Shown: positions 11,101 through 19,257 of the stretch, piece by piece
Layout: the number at the start of each line of letters is the position of its first letter
Numbering within the stretch: the first letter of the stretch is position 1
DNA from: Saussurea involucrata
Taxonomy: Eukaryota > Streptophyta > Magnoliopsida > Asterales > Asteraceae
NCBI GenBank assembly: GCA_033807775.1
Contig: CM066326.1
Location: forward strand, 50,211,617 to 50,275,616
Length of the DNA stretch: 64,000 nt
Reading direction: 5' to 3'
Program-made: the position numbers and the translations under genes
Notes under the pieces: generated by a model
The model's database searches: none
What the model was told of the DNA's origin: nothing
Seen by the model: only the letters and a program-made list of their open reading frames with translations

Positions 11101-11398
11101 TCTCCTTTTTGTCAGAGACAAAGCAGGATTCCTTGGTGAAAATCACTTTGTTATCCATGTCGCAAAGCTGACTGATGCTCAGAAGATTATGCTTCAGCCC
11201 TTCAACATATGCGACTCTTCTGAAGGATGTTGTACCATTTGAAAGTACACCATACCCTCGGGTGTGTCCTTTTCCATTTCCACCGAAAGTTACAGAGGGA
11301 CCCTTCTCTTCCTTGTATTCAGCGAGCAGGCTTTTCTTTCCAGTCATGTGTCTAGAGCATCCGCTATCGAGATACCAGATACCCTTCTTAACCTGCAA
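8120..11398 (-). CDS. pol of element A: protease, integrase, RT, RNase H
   Basis: About 1,092 residues are open. An aspartic protease motif LDSGCSRHMTG lies near the start. The GAG-pre-integrase zinc-binding region (WHKRLSHLN, CSACEKGK) follows. The integrase core has the acidic triad in MDLFGP, RSDHGTEF and GVAERRNRT. The reverse transcriptase has YVDDIIFGS, and the RNase H has AYSDSDFAGC and the STAEAEYVA region. It produces the enzymes for reverse transcription and integration inside virus-like particles. No ATG opens the frame. It is in the same frame as gag, separated by one TAA (11411-11413), so it needs readthrough, splicing or another recoding event. Confidence 0.95.
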   Translation of the reverse strand: MQVKKGIWYLDSGCSRHMTGKKSLLAEYKEEKGPSVTFGGNGKGHTRGYGVLSNGTTSFRRVAYVEGLKHNLLSISQLCDMDNKVIFTKESCFVSDKKEKIALSGYRLENVYVINMDSTTTENSCFFSKASSDVNWLWHKRLSHLNFKTLNTLSSKELVTGLPQHSYAKESVCSACEKGKQTKASFKSKQVSSVSSPLQLLHMDLFGPVNKQSIAGKKYTLVIVDEFSRYTWVMFLRSKSDTPEELITFVRKMETLNNMTVRSIRSDHGTEFKNSSLDSFLESKGISHNFSSVRTPQQNGVAERRNRTIIEAARSMLSDSHLPTQFWAEAVNTACFTQNRSLIVKRFKKTAYELFHGRKPSISFLHIFGCQCFILNNRDALGKFDPKADDGIFLGYSSVSKAFRVFNRRRQTVEETIHVTFDESRSANSKPNADTEELNQWMFSHLGDSEDVPTTHTHTTENDGPTIIPNMQNSEAETSWVSAVPINTIPAVDPNVSEIPSISQQSVNEVTNASIPLLADYPEVAEASSSVSPVQTESATHAPAQRWTVNHPIDQILGDPNAGIQTRRSAGNICLFVNFISLTEPKKIDDALRDPNWVSAMQEELTEFERNKVWKLVRRPTDKTVIGTKWVYRNKLDEHGTVTRNKARLVAQGYRQEEGIDYDETFAPVARLESIRLFLAYAVHKNFTVHQMDVKPAFLNGKLNEEVYVEQPPGFSDPKRPGYVYKLDKALYGLKQAPRAWYDTLSTYLHLEKFERGKIDKTLFFRKIKGHIILVQIYVDDIIFGSTNPELCTRFADRMKDEYKMSMMGELTYFLGLQIKQTEKGTFINQGKYVKDMLKKFDLTESSAMKTPMAPPLILDKDTKGVPVNVTLYRGMIGSLLYLTASRPDIMFATCLCARYQAEPKISHMKAVKRIFRYLKGTANLGLWYPKDSGFDLTAYSDSDFAGCKMDRKSSTGGCQLLGGKLVSWTSKKQNSVSTSTAEAEYVAAGSCCSQVLWMRNQLLDYDLQLSKIPIYCDSTSAIAIANNPVLHSKTKHIEIRYHFIRDHVMNGDIELHFIPTDYQLADLFTKPLDETRFNFLISELGMLNFEG

Positions 11399-11410
11399 TA
11401 CAAAGGAAGA

Positions 11411-13819
11411 TTAGTTTTGCTTGGGTACCCACTTCACCATGTATACGCGTTTGTCAGTGGAAGTGGTTGGAATGGGTTTAGCAGTCTTCGCAACATTTGA
11501 AGATTCAGCTTTGTCTTTCTTCACTTTGGTCAATTTCTTGACCTCAGCGGTATGAGTCACCTTGACCTGACTTGCAACTGGTTTGGTCTTCTTTGGTGCT
11601 ATCTTCACCTTAGCTATCTTATCAGCTTTGGTGGCTGTGGGACACTTACTTGCAATATGATCGGTAAGTCCACAGTGATAACATTTCCTATAACTAAAAT
11701 TAGTTCTAGGACCACTTGTGTGCTGAGCTTTTAATTTGGAATTAGAAGTGCCAGCACCAAGTACACTATTGGTTTTTGAAATAGGACGAACATTTAGTTC
11801 TTCAGATTTCTTACCAAGGACATCTACTCTGAGTCTAGGAGTAGGTCGCTGAACTGATCCAGAGGTCTGATTTCTAGAACCAGATGAATGAATCACTAAG
11901 GCTTTGGAAGCATTCAGCTTAGGTACTAAAGTACCCTTCTGAGGATTTTGATAAATTACAATTCCTTTACCTTTATCTTTAGAGACAGAGGTAGGTTTTG
12001 AATAAACCATTTTCTCCTTACCTTTTGAGGAGGTAGGAGTTTCCTCAGGGATTGGTGTAATCGACGAGGAGTACTGAGATGAAGAAGTGTCAGCTACTGA
12101 GGATACGAACGTTCCAAATTTAAGCATTGAACGTTCAGTGGTTGGTATTGGAGTATCATATTTATAACCCAGACCACGTTTATCACTCAGAGGAATCTGA
12201 GCCTTAATTATCTCAGTGATCTTTGTTGAAGAATTACACCATCCTTCAACAGTAGCTTGTTCAGCTTTTAATGCAGCGATAGCTTCCGCTCGTTCAATTT
12301 TGACTAGCTGATTTAAATGGACTTGATCTTTAAAATCTTCTTCAAATTTAGAAAGCTTTTCTATTTGAAGGTGGCAATTTTTAAGCTTTTCAGCGAGATC
12401 AAGATTTTGGTTTTCAACCACAGCTTTGCCGTTCATGGCTTCGTATAAGCTTCTAGTCAGTAGTTCGATTTTACGGAGACTATCAGCTTCATCAATATTT
12501 ACAATATTGGTAAAGAAGGAAGGTGATACCTGAATGGCAGATGTTGAAGTGGAGGGAATGTCTGAACTTTCTTCCTCTTCTTCAATCTTGGCCATGAGAC
12601 ATTGATTTGCTTCATCATCTTCAGAATCAGATGATGAGGCTTCTTCATCAGAAGCAGCCCAATCATAGTCAGCCATTAGGCCTTTTCCCTTCTTCTTAAA
12701 GCTTTTCAGCTTTGCATACTTCTCCTTCAACTTTAAGTATTTGTCGTCTTTATTCCTTGGAACAAAGGATTTCTTTGTAAAGGCTGAAGGTCTCATGATT
12801 TTCTTTGACCTGCACTCGTTAGCGAAATGACCTGTCTTTTCGCAGTTAAAACAAGTAGCAGTAGCCTTATCAACAAAAGCTGATGACTTAGGCTTGTCAG
12901 CTATAGAAAGAGTTTTGTTCTTTCTAAACATTTTCTTCTTGGCGAATCTCCTGAACTTTTTAGTTAGGAGAGCCAAGGATTCATCATCTGAAGAATCAGA
13001 ATCTGATGATCTTTCAGAGTTACTTTCTAACTCAGTGATAGTGACCACGGGTCGCTGAGTAGAAGGTTCCTCTGAGATTAAAGCAACAGGGGTGCTTTTG
13101 GAATCTTTTACAAGATTCTTCTTAAGATGGCTAGATTGCTCATGATTCAGCAATGTGCCATATAAGGTAGCGAGTGTCATTGATCTTAGATCTTTTGACA
13201 GCTTGAGACACATGGAATAATTGTCCCAGCTTTCAGGTAAACATTCTAAAAACTTTGTCAGAACTTCAAAGTTAGAATATTCCTTACCAACCGTTTTAAG
13301 ATCTATAATTAAGCAGTTAAAACGTTGATGTACTTCAGAGAGAGTTTCATTCTTACCAGAGATGAAACTTTCGTATTGTCTTACCAGGTTGATCTTTCTT
13401 GAATCCTGGACTTCAGACGTTCCTTCATACTGAACACATATTGTGTCCCACATGGCCTTCGAGGATTTCAGGTTCATGACGGAGTGGTAGACTTCGTCAG
13501 GAAGGGCCATGGATAGTATGGATCTGGCTTTTGTATCTATAGCCACTTTCTTCTTGTCTTCATCGGTCCAATGATGGATTTCCTTTGGAATCAGCCTTTC
13601 TGGAATAGCAGCTCTAGTTGCAGTGGCTGGAACGGCAGGATCAATCGTTACAGGGATGTGTGGACCGTTTTCAAGATAGTAAGGTATAGTAGGGTCTACA
13701 CCTTCTAAGAAGAGTGTCATCCTATTTTTCCATAAGTTGAAGTTGTCTCTGGAAAATCTAGGGGGTTTTGCAAGAGAACCATTGTCGATATAGTGAGTGT
13801 TTGTGTTTGAGTTGGCCAT
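11411..13819 (-). CDS. gag of element A
   Basis: An open frame of 802 residues starts at the ATG at 13819, about 70 bp after the primer site. The N-terminal part (about residues 20-230) is the Copia gag helical region. A CCHC zinc knuckle (CFNCEKTGHFANEC) lies near residue 320 and a second (CYHCGLTDHIASKC) near residue 705. Between them are acidic and coiled-coil segments. The protein should form virus-like particles and package RNA. At about 800 residues it is long for Copia, in keeping with Sireviruses. It ends with WVPKQN and TAA; the following codons continue directly into pol in the same frame. Confidence 0.92.
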   Translation of the reverse strand: MANSNTNTHYIDNGSLAKPPRFSRDNFNLWKNRMTLFLEGVDPTIPYYLENGPHIPVTIDPAVPATATRAAIPERLIPKEIHHWTDEDKKKVAIDTKARSILSMALPDEVYHSVMNLKSSKAMWDTICVQYEGTSEVQDSRKINLVRQYESFISGKNETLSEVHQRFNCLIIDLKTVGKEYSNFEVLTKFLECLPESWDNYSMCLKLSKDLRSMTLATLYGTLLNHEQSSHLKKNLVKDSKSTPVALISEEPSTQRPVVTITELESNSERSSDSDSSDDESLALLTKKFRRFAKKKMFRKNKTLSIADKPKSSAFVDKATATCFNCEKTGHFANECRSKKIMRPSAFTKKSFVPRNKDDKYLKLKEKYAKLKSFKKKGKGLMADYDWAASDEEASSSDSEDDEANQCLMAKIEEEEESSDIPSTSTSAIQVSPSFFTNIVNIDEADSLRKIELLTRSLYEAMNGKAVVENQNLDLAEKLKNCHLQIEKLSKFEEDFKDQVHLNQLVKIERAEAIAALKAEQATVEGWCNSSTKITEIIKAQIPLSDKRGLGYKYDTPIPTTERSMLKFGTFVSSVADTSSSQYSSSITPIPEETPTSSKGKEKMVYSKPTSVSKDKGKGIVIYQNPQKGTLVPKLNASKALVIHSSGSRNQTSGSVQRPTPRLRVDVLGKKSEELNVRPISKTNSVLGAGTSNSKLKAQHTSGPRTNFSYRKCYHCGLTDHIASKCPTATKADKIAKVKIAPKKTKPVASQVKVTHTAEVKKLTKVKKDKAESSNVAKTAKPIPTTSTDKRVYMVKWVPKQN

Positions 13820-13886
13820 TTTCAGATAATAGCAAGGAAGAGAAAATATCTTAGATTAGATCTTGTTTATGAGATTAAACAAATCT

Positions 13887-13898
13887 GCTCTGATACCA
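13887..13898 (-). other. Primer binding site of element A
   Basis: On the minus strand TGGTATCAGAGC lies two bases from the 5' LTR. It matches the 3' end of plant initiator tRNA-Met, the common primer of plant Copia elements. Confidence 0.9.
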
Positions 13899-13900
13899 CT

Positions 13901-14864
13901 TGTTGGTCCCGAAAGGCTTAAACAAGTTTGTAGAAGGGGGGGGGGGGTTGAATACAAACACACTATTTTACTTTTCTAAATTGTTTATTGATAAATCATT
14001 AACAATTTACAGCTTGTTGCGGAAACAAGATTAAGGATAAACCTAAATCTAAACAAGTTGGAACACTAAGGTTTTCTTGCACTAAGAAAGATAAGGAGAT
14101 TACTAATAAAATCCTATCTTGAGAGATTTGAACTTGTCCAGAGTTAGCAAGTTACTTCAAATGAAGTGAGTTCATCTCTTTATATACTGCATGCATTTAA
14201 TGCAATCCAGTATATACTTTACACGTGTCATTAGCGGATTGGTTGCATGTCATTGACCTTTGATGACAACCTTAGTAGCCGCATGAATGAACAGTGTAGT
14301 ATCAGAGTGGTTGTACGATTTCAGATTTTCGGAGGTTCTTTTCTGACATTTCGTACGGTGGCGTGCAAGGGAGGTTAAGACAAAAGTACTTTGTACGGAG
14401 GACTTCATGATCAGCTTTCGTTGATTCAGCGATTATCATTTACTATTCAGCAGATGATAAAGTTCAGCGATAGCTGAAGTCTTGTACTTGATACTTCACG
14501 TTGAGTGGACAAATCTGAGTCTTCGCTGATCCGCATCAGTTCATTAGGAGACTTGTCGCTGGTTCTTGAGCTTGATCTTCGACTTCAGCGTAGAACCTTT
14601 GTTGACGTGAATCTTGTCTTCAGGGATCATAAGTAAACAACTAACTTATCAGCGATCACCATAAGGACTGAACAGACTCAGCGATATGGTGAACAGTGTT
14701 CGCTGAATGTTTAATCTAAAAGTGCGAGAGTTCCTATCAGCAGTACTGTAAGATCTTAGTACTTATCAGCGATAGTGAAACTCTGATACATATTGTTTAC
14801 TTACAATTTTCACTAAGTATTTAAGATAGGGTCATTATCAAATCACTGAGGGTTTGGATCAACA
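13901..14864 (-). repeat. 5' LTR of element A (right LTR)
   Basis: This 964-bp LTR is nearly identical to 1880-2842 and is followed by the AAAAA target duplication. As the 5' LTR of a minus-strand element it should drive transcription of the full-length RNA. Confidence 0.93.
14179..14242 (-). promoter_or_regulatory. LTR promoter of element A
   Basis: Reading the minus strand, CCAAT (14242-14238) is followed by the G-box CACGTG (14227-14222) and TATATAAA (14186-14179). This is a compact plant core promoter inside the 5' LTR. Its order matches the internal ORF3 promoter-like region. Confidence 0.6.
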
Positions 14865-14869
14865 AAAAA
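14865..14869. repeat. Right 5-bp target duplication (AAAAA) of element A
   Basis: This is the second copy of the duplication found at 1875-1879. It directly follows the LTR terminus and restores the frame of the interrupted MULE gene. Confidence 0.8.
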
Positions 14870-15268
14870 GGAAAAGGAGATAGATGAACTAACAGAAGAG
14901 TGGAAAAAAATGATGGACAGGAAGGCAGTCCATTTGAGAAAGATCGAAGAGGAAGACAGGGAGATCAAAAGGATGAAAGGGGATATAAAAGCTCGGGAGG
15001 CTCGTGTTCGTCGAGAACAAGAAGCAATTCACCATATTCTGCAAGACTTCGCAATTATTCAAGCGAAGGTAAACGAGAAGCAAGCTTGGATTGATGAAAC
15101 TAAATCAATTTTTAAGTAGGTGGTGGTTATATTTTTTTTTTGTATTTTTTTTACTGTGTTGTTATTTGTATTTTTTTTACTGTATTGTTGTTTTGTATTT
15201 TTTGTTGTTGTTAATTTCTCTGAAAAGTAGTGTTTAAGCCGCTGAACCACGGTTAGGTTGGATACATC

Positions 15269-15523
15269 ATGCAAGGTCAAGTCAGAGGTTACCTCATTCA
15301 TGGGCCTACTCCTCTTGTAGAATATATGACAACCCTCAACTCATTTGCTAAAGTGTGTGCGGGTTGTGGTACACAATGGCCATACGTGGTTGCAAAAGCA
15401 GAAGCCGTTGAAGAAGGGTCAGAAAGATTGAAGATGAAGAGCTTGTTGGATGGAATACAAACTAGTTGTGTTATCAATGTTCATTTAGAAGCATATGTAT
15501 GTGTGTGTATATATATAATATGA
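15269..15523 (+). CDS. Unassigned 84-codon reading frame inside the MULE
   Basis: An open frame with an ATG at 15269 sits between the short coiled-coil gene and the MATH inverted repeat. It has an internal CAGCGTQWPYV stretch and a Lys/Glu-rich segment. I do not recognise it. It may be another captured host fragment or chance. Its 3' end enters the direct repeat at 15457-15520. Confidence 0.25.
   Translation: MQGQVRGYLIHGPTPLVEYMTTLNSFAKVCAGCGTQWPYVVAKAEAVEEGSERLKMKSLLDGIQTSCVINVHLEAYVCVCIYII
15457..15520 (+). repeat. Direct repeat, copy 1
   Basis: About 60 bp starting ACAAACTAGTTGTGTTATC recur at 16074-16133 with one clear mismatch before the TA-rich tails diverge. The two copies bracket the MATH inverted repeat. 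They may record a duplication during fragment capture. Confidence 0.7.
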
Positions 15524-15712
15524 AATGGGGTTTTGACAAGTTGGTATCACTGGACTCATTTAAGAATTGTGAAAATGGGTATTTGACGAATGATGATTCA
15601 TGTGTGTTTGGAGCTGAAGTGTTTTAAACACACATGAATCATCATTCGCCAAATACCCATTTTCACAATTCTTAAATGAGTCCAGTGATACCAACTTGTC
15701 AAAACCCCATTT
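15523..15712. repeat. Inverted repeat of a captured MATH-domain fragment
   Basis: Two 87-base arms (15523-15609 and 15626-15712) are complementary with one visible mismatch, around a 16-base spacer. Read plus through the left arm and spacer, or minus through the right arm, they encode WGFDK, GYL, ND and CVFGAEVF, the core signature of plant MATH (TRAF-like) domains. The right arm extends upstream to an ATG at 15742 on the minus strand. The left copy reaches a TAA just after EVF. A transcript across this stretch would fold into a long, nearly perfect hairpin. Acquisition of a host gene fragment is inferred. Confidence 0.75.
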
Positions 15713-16073
15713 ATAAACAATTCTACCTTCTCCTATTGCCATTCACGATATCTATAAACACATTCAAATAATAATAATTTAAAACGATTTAATGAATTAG
15801 TTAATATATGATTATTATGTTAATGCGATAAGAGTGTAAAACAAAATTGAAAAAAATTTAGGGTAGTACCATAAATTAAATAATTAACTATAATGGTGTA
15901 ATTTGTTAAAGTTAAAACGTATCTAATATGAATATATAAACAGACATGTGTACTCAGAGTTAACATTCACTGCCATGGATGCAAGAACAAGGTCAAGAAA
16001 ATACTAAGAAAAATTGAAGGTCTCCTATTTTCTTTATGTGTGTAAATATATAATACGAATATATATATCATTT

Positions 16074-16133
16074 ACAAACTAGCTGTGTTATCAATGTTCA
16101 TTTAGAAGCATATGTATGTGTGTATATATATCA
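16074..16133 (+). repeat. Direct repeat, copy 2
   Basis: This is the second copy of 15457-15520. It ends next to the transposase stop codon at 16135-16137. The DNA between the MATH repeat and this copy (15743-16073) is AT-rich and shows no gene. Confidence 0.7.
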
Positions 16134-16134
16134 T

Positions 16135-18694
16135 TTACAAATCAGTGTTTAGATCAACAGTATCATATGGGTTTGTTCCATATGGTTCAAGTTGTGACGG
16201 GCCCGGGGTGTGACTGACAGAATGTCTCCTTGGCACGGTTGAAGGGGCGGGATTTGGACACTCTCCACGAGTGTGTCCTACGCATTGGCACCGAGTACAT
16301 CTTCGTTGTATCGAACTTTCACCACGTGATGGACGTCGGTCGTTCTTTCTCGGTCTCCCGGCCCTGTTCTTATCCATTAAAGGTGGATAGCATGGTGGAA
16401 GCGGGTCGGGTGGATACACCCATGCTGCAGGGGGTCCAGCTGGGTTTATTACCTCCACGTATGTTTTCCGGTAATATTCGGACGTGAAGAAAGGTACAGC
16501 CAAGTCGCTGCAATCTGTACGACCCATATATGTTGCTGCAGCGATGGCATGGCCGCACGGTAACCCAGATTTATCCCATTCGCGACACGAACAAAGGTGG
16601 TCTTCCATATTCACAATCGCGTGAATATAGTCATCATGCACCTCGTACTTCCCATACCCGATTGCTCTTACCGGCCATGTCGCCGCACGACGCGCCATGT
16701 ACTGAACGATATTCTCCGCCGTTGGTGCGAGTGCATTTTGTATCTTAGCTCCTTTTAGGCGTCGAATTTGGTACCACTCTTGTTGAAAGGCCCGAAAGTA
16801 GTCCATAAGATTAACAATCGGACATCTACGCGCAAAACGGGAGAGTGCATTCACAGACTCTGCACTATTCGAGGTCAGAATGTCATACCGTTGTCCAGGA
16901 AAATGGGTCGCGGACCACCTCTCCGGTCCAGCATCGTCAAAGACTTTGGCTGCTTCCTTGACACTGTATCGTAGCATATTCATGTACTTGTTAAACTCCC
17001 GATCCGTATATGCTCTGCATGCCGCCCAATAGACATCCTTGTAGGTGGTAATACGTTTGTCCTTGGATTTGGCGTTCATCTCCAAATGTCGACAGCATAT
17101 GGCGTGAGGGGCGTTTGGGTACATGGCAGAGATTGCGGCGCTTATGGAAGGAGCCCTGTCAGACATAAACACCAACCCTTGCGGGTCTCCGATAGCTTGT
17201 CTCAACATGGACAGAAACCAAGTCCACTCGTCCCCGGTTTCGGACTTGCCTACGCCGAAAGCTACTGGAACGATGGAGTTATCCCCGTCCATGGCAACCG
17301 CCAGGAACATCATACCCAAGTAACGGCCCTTTAAATGGGTTGCGTCTATTATCAGGACACGACGTAGATTTTCCAGAAATGTGCGGATCTGCAAAAACAT
17401 AGGTTAAAATGTTATAGTTTATAATGTGTAAATGTTATAGTTTATAATGTGTAAACATATGACGTGTTAAAATACGTACCGCGGGTCCAAGGGCCACGAA
17501 GCACATCTCAAACCGTCCACGTGAATCGGTCCGTAGCTGCGTGACAGTACCAGGGTTCTGCATCTACAAATTATATAAATATGTCGGGAGTCGTTCATAC
17601 GACTCCTCGAACGTGCCTCTCACCATAAACAGTGCATGGCAGCGCGCACGCCACGCTTGGTGGTAATCAATCATGACGCCGAACTGCCGGTGAACGTCGT
17701 GGACGATGTCCTTTGGACGCAATGACCTGCTAACATCAAGAAATTTGTTTTTCAAGATCGCACCCAAAGTCTTTTTGCCGGCTTGTTTGTGGTGGGGATT
17801 AAGTTGCGTCCTCGTACAAGTGTGTACGTCGTGCAACTTTCTAATCATTATCGCCCCTCCTTTGGGACCCGTGTGAATCGCGTACAACCTCCACTCACAC
17901 TTTTCTCTAGCACATTCAATTACCTATTTGATTTTGTCAGATGCCCGCACGCGACTTTGGAAACCCTCTTCCAAGAACTTGAGTCCGATCTGACTTGCTA
18001 AGAGATCCTTCGAATCGAATATCTGACCTGCTGTTAAACTTTCGCTACGAATATAAGGTGTAGGTTCGTAGCTTTGTGTCTGGGTATGGGAGTCTGGAAG
18101 AATAGGGGGCATATCAAAAAAGTCATTTATCTGACTACATGATTTTCTACTAGGGGTATATTCTTCGTGATCATCATTATCGGTGTCTGATATGTCTATT
18201 TCAGAATTACCCGTTCTGACAACGTGGGTTTCGTCATCAGCAACTCCAGCAGTACGCCATTTGTGTGGTTGTGGTGATGGTGGTGGTGGTGGTGGTGGTT
18301 GTTGTTGTTGAGAATCAGGCTGCTCTATTTGGAGGTCTTCGTCGTCGTCACCCTCCTCGTCACCGTCGTCGTCACCGTCGGATACGCCGGGATACACAAA
18401 GAGTAATGGGGGTCTTTCTGAATCGACTGCAAGGTGCAGAAAAGTAGAGATATCCCCATCGTTGGATAAATCCACAAATGACCCATCGCCATTTTTAAAC
18501 ACTAACTTGCAAATATCAGAAGAGTTGATTCCACATTTTTGCATGGCGTATGCAACAAACTTCTGATAAGTATAGTTTACTGACACTTTTACACCATGCT
18601 TAGATTTATAAGCAAAATTCCACTCATTGTTATCTTGCACCCATTCACCATCAAAACAGAAATATAGCTTAGCTTTTGCAACAGATGAACTCAT
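16135..18694 (-). pseudogene. MURA-type MULE transposase with two in-frame TAG codons
   Basis: From the ATG at 18694 the N-terminal part has a PB1-like start and an acidic spacer with runs of Gln and Pro. The DBD_Tnp_Mut zinc-binding region follows (AREKCEW and KLHDVHTC). After a 91-bp phase-0 intron (17479-17389, GTACG...TGCAG) comes the MULE catalytic domain: IDATHLKG and MSDRAP carry the Asp residues, CCRHLEMN follows, and the Glu is probably in TDREFNKY. A SWIM zinc finger (CSCREW..LPCGHA) and a CCHC knuckle (CTRCQCVGHTRGEC) end the protein. It would be about 820 residues. In-frame TAGs at 17924-17926 and just before the MQNPG motif (about 17563-17565) break it; both would fit CAG-to-TAG changes. 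It would bind TIRs and catalyse cut-and-paste transposition. Confidence 0.9.
17389..17479 (-). other. Predicted 91-bp intron of the MULE transposase
   Basis: GCG|GTACGT and TTTGCAG|ATC are canonical borders. Removal joins the ALGPA codons to IRTFLENL in the same frame, directly before the catalytic IDATHLKG motif. Unspliced, the frame is closed by stops. Confidence 0.75.
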
Positions 18695-18787
18695 TTTTTC
18701 AGTAGTATCTCAAACACAAAATATTGCAGAAAGAAATATTGCAACAATGAAATCGTTGTGTGAGAATTATGGCTTGAATTTTACGTC

Positions 18788-18794
18788 TATTTAT
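18788..18794 (-). promoter_or_regulatory. Possible TATA element of the MULE transposase
   Basis: On the minus strand ATAAATA lies about 95 bp before the ATG, just inside the right TIR. It mirrors ATAAATA at 1691-1697 inside the left TIR. Function is inferred from position. Confidence 0.35.
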
Positions 18795-18880
18795 GAATGA
18801 AACAACCAACATATCAGAAAACCAATCTCTCATTTCATCCACAAACTGATATTCCAAAAACATTGATTTAACATTGATTG

Positions 18881-19248
18881 AAACATGCAATTGAATTTCA
18901 ACCACAAATCGGTCTTTAAATTGCAATAATTGTGGAAAAAAACAGTAAAAACATCAAGATTCGTCTAAGTATAGGGGCTGAAAGTGTAAATTTTCAGGGA
19001 CCAAAAGTTGAAAATTTCAGGGACCAAAACTGTAAATTTTGGCCCATCGCGGGCAGGGACCAAAAGTGTACCGCGACCAAAGTTTAGGGGCTTCGCGGGG
19101 CATTTGTGCCCAAAATACGTGCCACGTCAGCGTATCTCGCGATCGCGGGACCCCATCGCGGGTATTTTGGGTATTTTTGCAAAATTGAAAAATTTTAAGG
19201 TATTTTGGTAACAGTTGGTTTGACTTTGGGTATTTTAATTAATTTCCC
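18881..19248 (-). repeat. Right terminal inverted repeat of the MULE
   Basis: This is the reverse complement of 1297-1678 with scattered differences. It carries the same GGTCCCTG repeats and a GC-rich CGCGATCGCGGG block, and ends in AATTTCCC next to the 9-bp duplication. Confidence 0.9.
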
Positions 19249-19257
19249 TTTATAAAA
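19249..19257. repeat. Right 9-bp target site duplication of the MULE
   Basis: TTTATAAAA follows the right TIR and matches 1288-1296 exactly. Confidence 0.9.

Larger units (their letters stand above)
1880..14864 (-). mobile_element. Young Sirevirus-like Copia retrotransposon A
   Basis: Element A is complete. On the minus strand the order is 5' LTR (13901-14864), tRNA-Met primer site, gag, pol, a third reading frame (ORF3), polypurine tract and 3' LTR (1880-2842). Integrase precedes reverse transcriptase, which defines Copia. A long extra ORF after pol and a GGGGGAGAT tract before the LTR are typical of Sireviruses. By eye the LTRs differ by about two substitutions and one G-tract indel, so insertion was recent. 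Gag and pol are open; ORF3 carries one frameshift and one nonsense codon. Confidence 0.92.
1806..15119 (+). pseudogene. Short coiled-coil gene of the MULE, split by element A
   Basis: The first 23 codons start at the ATG at 1806 and run to the Copia insertion at 1880. Counting the AAAAA target duplication once, the same frame resumes at 14865 and stays open to a stop at 15117-15119. Before the insertion it was therefore a single-exon gene of about 107 residues. The second part is rich in Lys, Glu and Arg, with a heptad-like pattern suggesting a coiled coil; I see no enzyme motif. It is convergent with the transposase and occupies the position of mudrB in MuDR, but I recognise no sequence similarity to mudrB. 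It is disrupted now. Confidence 0.6.
1297..19248. mobile_element. MuDR-like (MULE) DNA transposon, split by a Copia insertion
   Basis: The element has long terminal inverted repeats, a perfect 9-bp target duplication, a MURA-type transposase on the minus strand and a short convergent gene on the plus strand. Without the 12,985-bp Copia element A and one 5-bp duplication it would be about 4.96 kb, the size of an autonomous MuDR-like element. It also carries MATH-domain gene fragments between its two genes, which resembles the gene capture known from Pack-MULEs. The transposase has two in-frame TAG codons, so this copy probably moves only if transposase is supplied from elsewhere. Confidence 0.9.

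Noticed and set aside
18265..18447. Plus-strand frame with a Val-rich start
   Set aside because: It is the antisense of the Gln/Pro repeat of the transposase.
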